From Membranipora membranacea (taxonomy: Eukaryota; Bryozoa; Gymnolaemata; Cheilostomatida; Membraniporidae), in contig OU612075.1 in assembly GCA_914767715.1 (NCBI GenBank), positions 2,170,001 to 2,234,000 on the forward strand: DNA of 64,000 bases, read 5' to 3'. How positions within the stretch are numbered: the first letter of the stretch is position 1; each line of letters starts with the position of its first letter. Shown in pieces: positions 60,990 to 64,000 of the stretch. Below the pieces are notes generated by a model. That model saw only the letters and a list, made by a program, of their open reading frames with translations. It was not told the origin of the DNA and searched no databases. The translations under genes and the position numbers were made by a program.

Positions 60990-61958
60990 ATGAAGTGTGT
61001 CATCGCTCTCGCCGCCATCATTGCCATCGCCGCCGCAGCCGGGTAAGTTGGCTGTTTTACACTCCTTTTTCGATAATCAGAAGTTTTACATTATTTCATA
61101 TATTATTGAACCATGGTGTCATTGTTATAATGCATATTTCTTTCACTGTCAGTCCATTGTCAAAGCAAAGAAAATGCGAGGTTTTTGGTTGCTGGAAAAT
61201 TGTAGTTTTGAGAAAAAAGTCAAACTAGTCATGTACTCATTCTTATTCCCCTTTGGCTGCCCTAATTTGATCGAGGGGGGGGGACAAATAATAACAGTAA
61301 AAAATACAAGGCTAATATTGACCTTTTGAACTCTTGTTACAGTTACGACAGCAGCTCCAGCAGCGCCTCCTACGAGGTCGCCAAGTCCGCCTACGGAGTT
61401 TACAACCGTGGATACGGATACAACAACGGATACAACAAGGGATACGGACTCTACAACCGTGGATACAACACATACAACAAGGGATACGGACTCTACAACC
61501 GCGGATACGGATACGGACGTCGTGTTGCTTACCCAGTCAAGAAGGTTGTTGCCAGCGGAAGCTACAGCGTTGAGTACACCAACAAGTATGGACAGGACAA
61601 GTCTGCCAGCCACTCCTACGAGGTCACCAGAACCGTCGGAGCTTACAACCGCGGATACGGATATGGACGTCGCACTGCCGGATACGGATATAACCGCAAG
61701 AGCTGTAAGTAAATTTAGTATTACCAAGTACTGTAATGTCTAATAAATTGCGCGTTCAAATTAGAAAACTCAGCTATAACCTTGACAGTGTGTTAGCTTT
61801 CTCCAGTAAAAACCAAAATGTCTAGACCTCTTCTTGCACAAATTTATTATTCCTGATTTGAGGAAACTGTTAATTGGTCTGTGTCTGGCCTGAATAAACT
61901 TATTATTTACTACAATCATTGATTATTACTATTTTCATTTGCAGACGGACTTTATTAG
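60990..61958 (+). CDS. Secreted Gly/Tyr/Asn/Arg-rich protein, copy 3
   Basis: Coding exons 60990-61042, 61343-61704 and 61945-61958 (phases 2, 1) give 142 aa. The signal peptide is MKCVIALAAIIAIAAAAG. The mature part starts YDSSSSSASYEVAKSAYGVY, continues with a first GY arm of YNKGYGLYNRGY units including one YNTYNKGYGLY variant, the core SGSYSVEYTNKYGQDKSASH, the second arm YNRGYGYGRRTAGYGYNRK and the end SYGLY. The second arm is one GYGYGRR unit shorter than in copy 1. It is closer to copy 2 than to copy 1 in promoter, leader and the YP(V/A)KKVVAS segment, so copies 2 and 3 are probably the most recent pair. Role as for copy 1: secreted structural protein, exact function unknown. Confidence 0.88.
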
Positions 61959-62092
61959 GCCCTAACACTGATCTCACAACACGGAGATGGTACAGCTTAT
62001 TGACACCGAAGATTCCTAAGAGGTTAATTCAAATATTTATGTTATGAGTTTTTCTTTGCAAAATCTTTTGTGACTTTTTCTAGTTTTTATTC

Positions 62093-62098
62093 AATAAA
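62093..62098 (+). terminator. Poly(A) signal, Gly/Tyr-rich copy 3
   Basis: AATAAA about 135 nt after the stop codon. Confidence 0.65.
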
Positions 62099-62726
62099 TT
62101 TACTATCAATCCTCTATCCTGACTGCTCATTCTCTAAAAGATCAAAATCAAGACTTTCTTGCTGTAGGGCAGGCTCTGCAATAAAAAAATGTGTGTTTTG
62201 TGGAATTGTCACAAAACTCGGATCTTTGGATACTCCAAATGAGAAAATCTGTTCCAGTAATCTAACGGAAAAATTTGACTGAAAATCTGCAGTGTTAATG
62301 CACTTTCAATACTTACTCCACTGAAGATATAGTAGAACTGTGATATTATTACATTTATCATAAATATTTTGATAGCTGTGTTTTTGGGGTTGCTATCCTC
62401 CTGCTCCCAAATCAAAACAATTCAGAAACACAATCTTAACTTTTGGGATATCGAACTGAACCATCCTGCTAGACTTAATAGATACATATGCACAATTTTT
62501 TTTTTCATCTCATGGTCTTGCAAATCTTAGCAAAACTTAGCATTGGTGGCTGTGTTGATTTAAAGTAGAAGACAACACTGGGACCGCTAAATACGTATCA
62601 AGATACAATTAACCTTCACCAGTAGGCAACATTGGAATGTGCTGTGGGATGAGAGAACACAACTACGAGTAGTGAATAGCGGGCTATCTAATTAGCGCCA
62701 TCGACCCATTCTTTTTTGGGGATGGT

Positions 62727-62817
62727 GAGATGGCGCAATCGGTTAGCGCGCTTGCTATTCACTGCCAGGCGATTAGTGCCGCAGGAGTTGTGGGTTCGAG
62801 TCCCACTGGGGGAGCTT
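62727..62817 (+). repeat. tRNA-Ile-like SINE core, copy 1
   Basis: Box A TGGCGCAATCGGTTAGCGCG and box B GGGTTCGAGTCCC are internal pol III promoter motifs; box A is that of tRNA-Ile(UAU). The acceptor and anticodon arms do not fold as a tRNA, and the unit is embedded in a repeated SINE, so it is not a tRNA gene. Confidence 0.75.
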
Positions 62818-63126
62818 TCATTGTTGATTGTTCCAGCCCCCAGCACCCTCAGGTGTATACCTCTCCTGTGTACTTGTCTACTGACTGACTCATGGAAAGA
62901 CATGTGACAGCATGGAAAGAAGCTGACAAGCTGGAAAGACAGCTAAACCTACTACAACGGGTCCCAGCAATGGGCCATGTAAGGCCAATAACCCTAACAC
63001 GTACGCTGTGTTTCATAGGGTGGCAATGGTGGATTGGAATGTGCTGTGGGATGAGAGAACACAACTACGAGTAGTGAATAGCGGGCTATCTAATTAGCAC
63101 CATCGACCCATTCTTTTTTGGGGATG

Positions 63127-63217
63127 GGGAGATGGCGCAATCGGTTAGCGCGCTTGCTATTCACTGCCAGGCGATTAGTGCCGCAGGAGTTGTGGGTTCG
63201 AGTCCCACTGGGGGAGC
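63127..63217 (+). repeat. tRNA-Ile-like SINE core, copy 2
   Basis: Nearly identical to 62727-62817 (one G/T difference upstream of box A), with the same box A and box B. Confidence 0.75.
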
Positions 63218-63332
63218 TTTCATTGTTGATTGTTCCAGCCCCCAGCACCCTCAGGTGTATACCTCTCCTAGAAGACAACACTGGGACCGCTAAATACGTA
63301 TCAAGATACAATTAACCTTCACCAGTAGGCAA

Positions 63333-64000
63333 CATACTCAAGACTGAGATGACTGTTTATATATTAAGATCGACATAACAAAAGATAACTGCCTCGATTC
63401 TAGAAAAAAAAATTGTTATACATCATTTTTTCCAATAATATATTTATATGGAGAGTACGGGTATTTGTGTTACTGAAACAAAATTGTGGAAGAGAGTTTG
63501 TTATTGAAATAATTCAAATTTTCAAATTTAACATATATTTATAACATCCAAATTTAGAAGGAGTACATCGTTACGCATCAAATATCAAAAAATAACTTTT
63601 GTGGTTACTGTCTAAAAGCACTTGTTTGAAGGCCTCCAGAATGTGTTACATATGCACTAATTGAAGCTGTGATTCAATCTACACTGTAAAAACTCAATGT
63701 CTAAGGCAGTACCATGTTAGTTAAAGTATTATTATCAAGCGGACCCTCTGAGTAATATACTAAAATTAAAATAAATAATTAAAATCCATCAATAAAAAGC
63801 TTTAAAGACATCACATCTTAATCACATTCAAAGAATATTATGATCCTTTTTCTTTCCAGTTAAATTTGTAACTTCCGCATATATTGGTCTTTGAAAGAGA
63901 GCAGGTGTTCCATTTGGGCATATGAGACTTTTTTATGTTTTTAGGACTCCAATGGAGCCAGGGTAAATTATTATTCTGATCACATGATATACTATTGTAT
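63333..64000. other. Right edge, no gene seen
   Basis: AT-rich sequence with no open exon or recognisable repeat. Confidence 0.4.

Larger units (their letters stand above)
62568..63332 (+). repeat. Nested duplication of a tRNA-derived SINE region
   Basis: Order A-B-C-B'-A'. A (62568-62629) and A' (63271-63332) are almost identical direct repeats (GAAGACAACACTGGGACCGC...). B (62632-62869) and B' (63037-63269) are almost identical SINE cores. C (62870-63036) contains the SINE leader CCAATAACCCTAACACGTAC. The very high identity implies recent duplication. Confidence 0.8.

Noticed and set aside
62727-63217. Two tRNA genes
   Set aside because: Box A and box B are intact but the acceptor and anticodon arms do not pair, and the units sit in a repeated SINE.
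62688-63315. Open frames on both strands over the SINE copies
   Set aside because: They arise from translating the tRNA-like SINE; the identical frame in both copies simply reflects the duplication.

Overview
This is a window of animal nuclear DNA: spliced genes with GT-AG introns, TATA boxes, poly(A) signals, tRNA-derived SINEs and many small inverted-repeat transposons in an AT-rich background. A RING/B-box TRIM protein with a propeller-like tail and a family of secreted Gly/Tyr-rich proteins suggest a lophotrochozoan invertebrate, probably mollusc-like. That placement is inference, since no diagnostic marker is present.

Layout. 1-2.3 kb (-): exons of an unrecognised gene running off the left edge. 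3.9-14.6 kb (+): a complete 14-exon ENOX gene (ecto-NOX disulfide-thiol exchanger), 697 aa when spliced. 15.7-24 kb (-): an 8-exon, 375-aa plant-type haem peroxidase with signal peptide, both haem-site histidines, a Thr-rich stalk and a hydrophobic C-terminus; this is the most notable gene. 24-30 kb: gene-poor, with repeats. 30.4-34.5 kb (-): a small 4-exon, 127-aa unrecognised gene.

36.4-62.1 kb: a cluster of three paralogous Gly/Tyr/Asn/Arg-rich secreted proteins (copy 1 +, copy 2 -, copy 3 +). Each has a TATA box, a short 5' UTR exon, a signal-peptide exon, a repeat exon and a 14-nt last coding exon reading YGLY-stop. Copy 2 carries a frameshift. Between copies 1 and 2 lies a complete 8-exon TRIM gene (-, 622 aa). 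Between copies 2 and 3 lies a truncated TRIM copy (+) with a nonsense codon. 62.5-63.3 kb holds a duplicated tRNA-derived SINE.

How they may work together (inference only): a secreted, probably surface-attached peroxidase lies about 14 kb from a cluster of secreted Tyr-rich structural proteins. Peroxidases can cross-link tyrosines, so the two could form a cuticle, shell or adhesive cross-linking system. ENOX and TRIM look like unrelated neighbours. All gene models were spliced by eye from splice sites and reading phase; each total is a whole number of codons unless stated.
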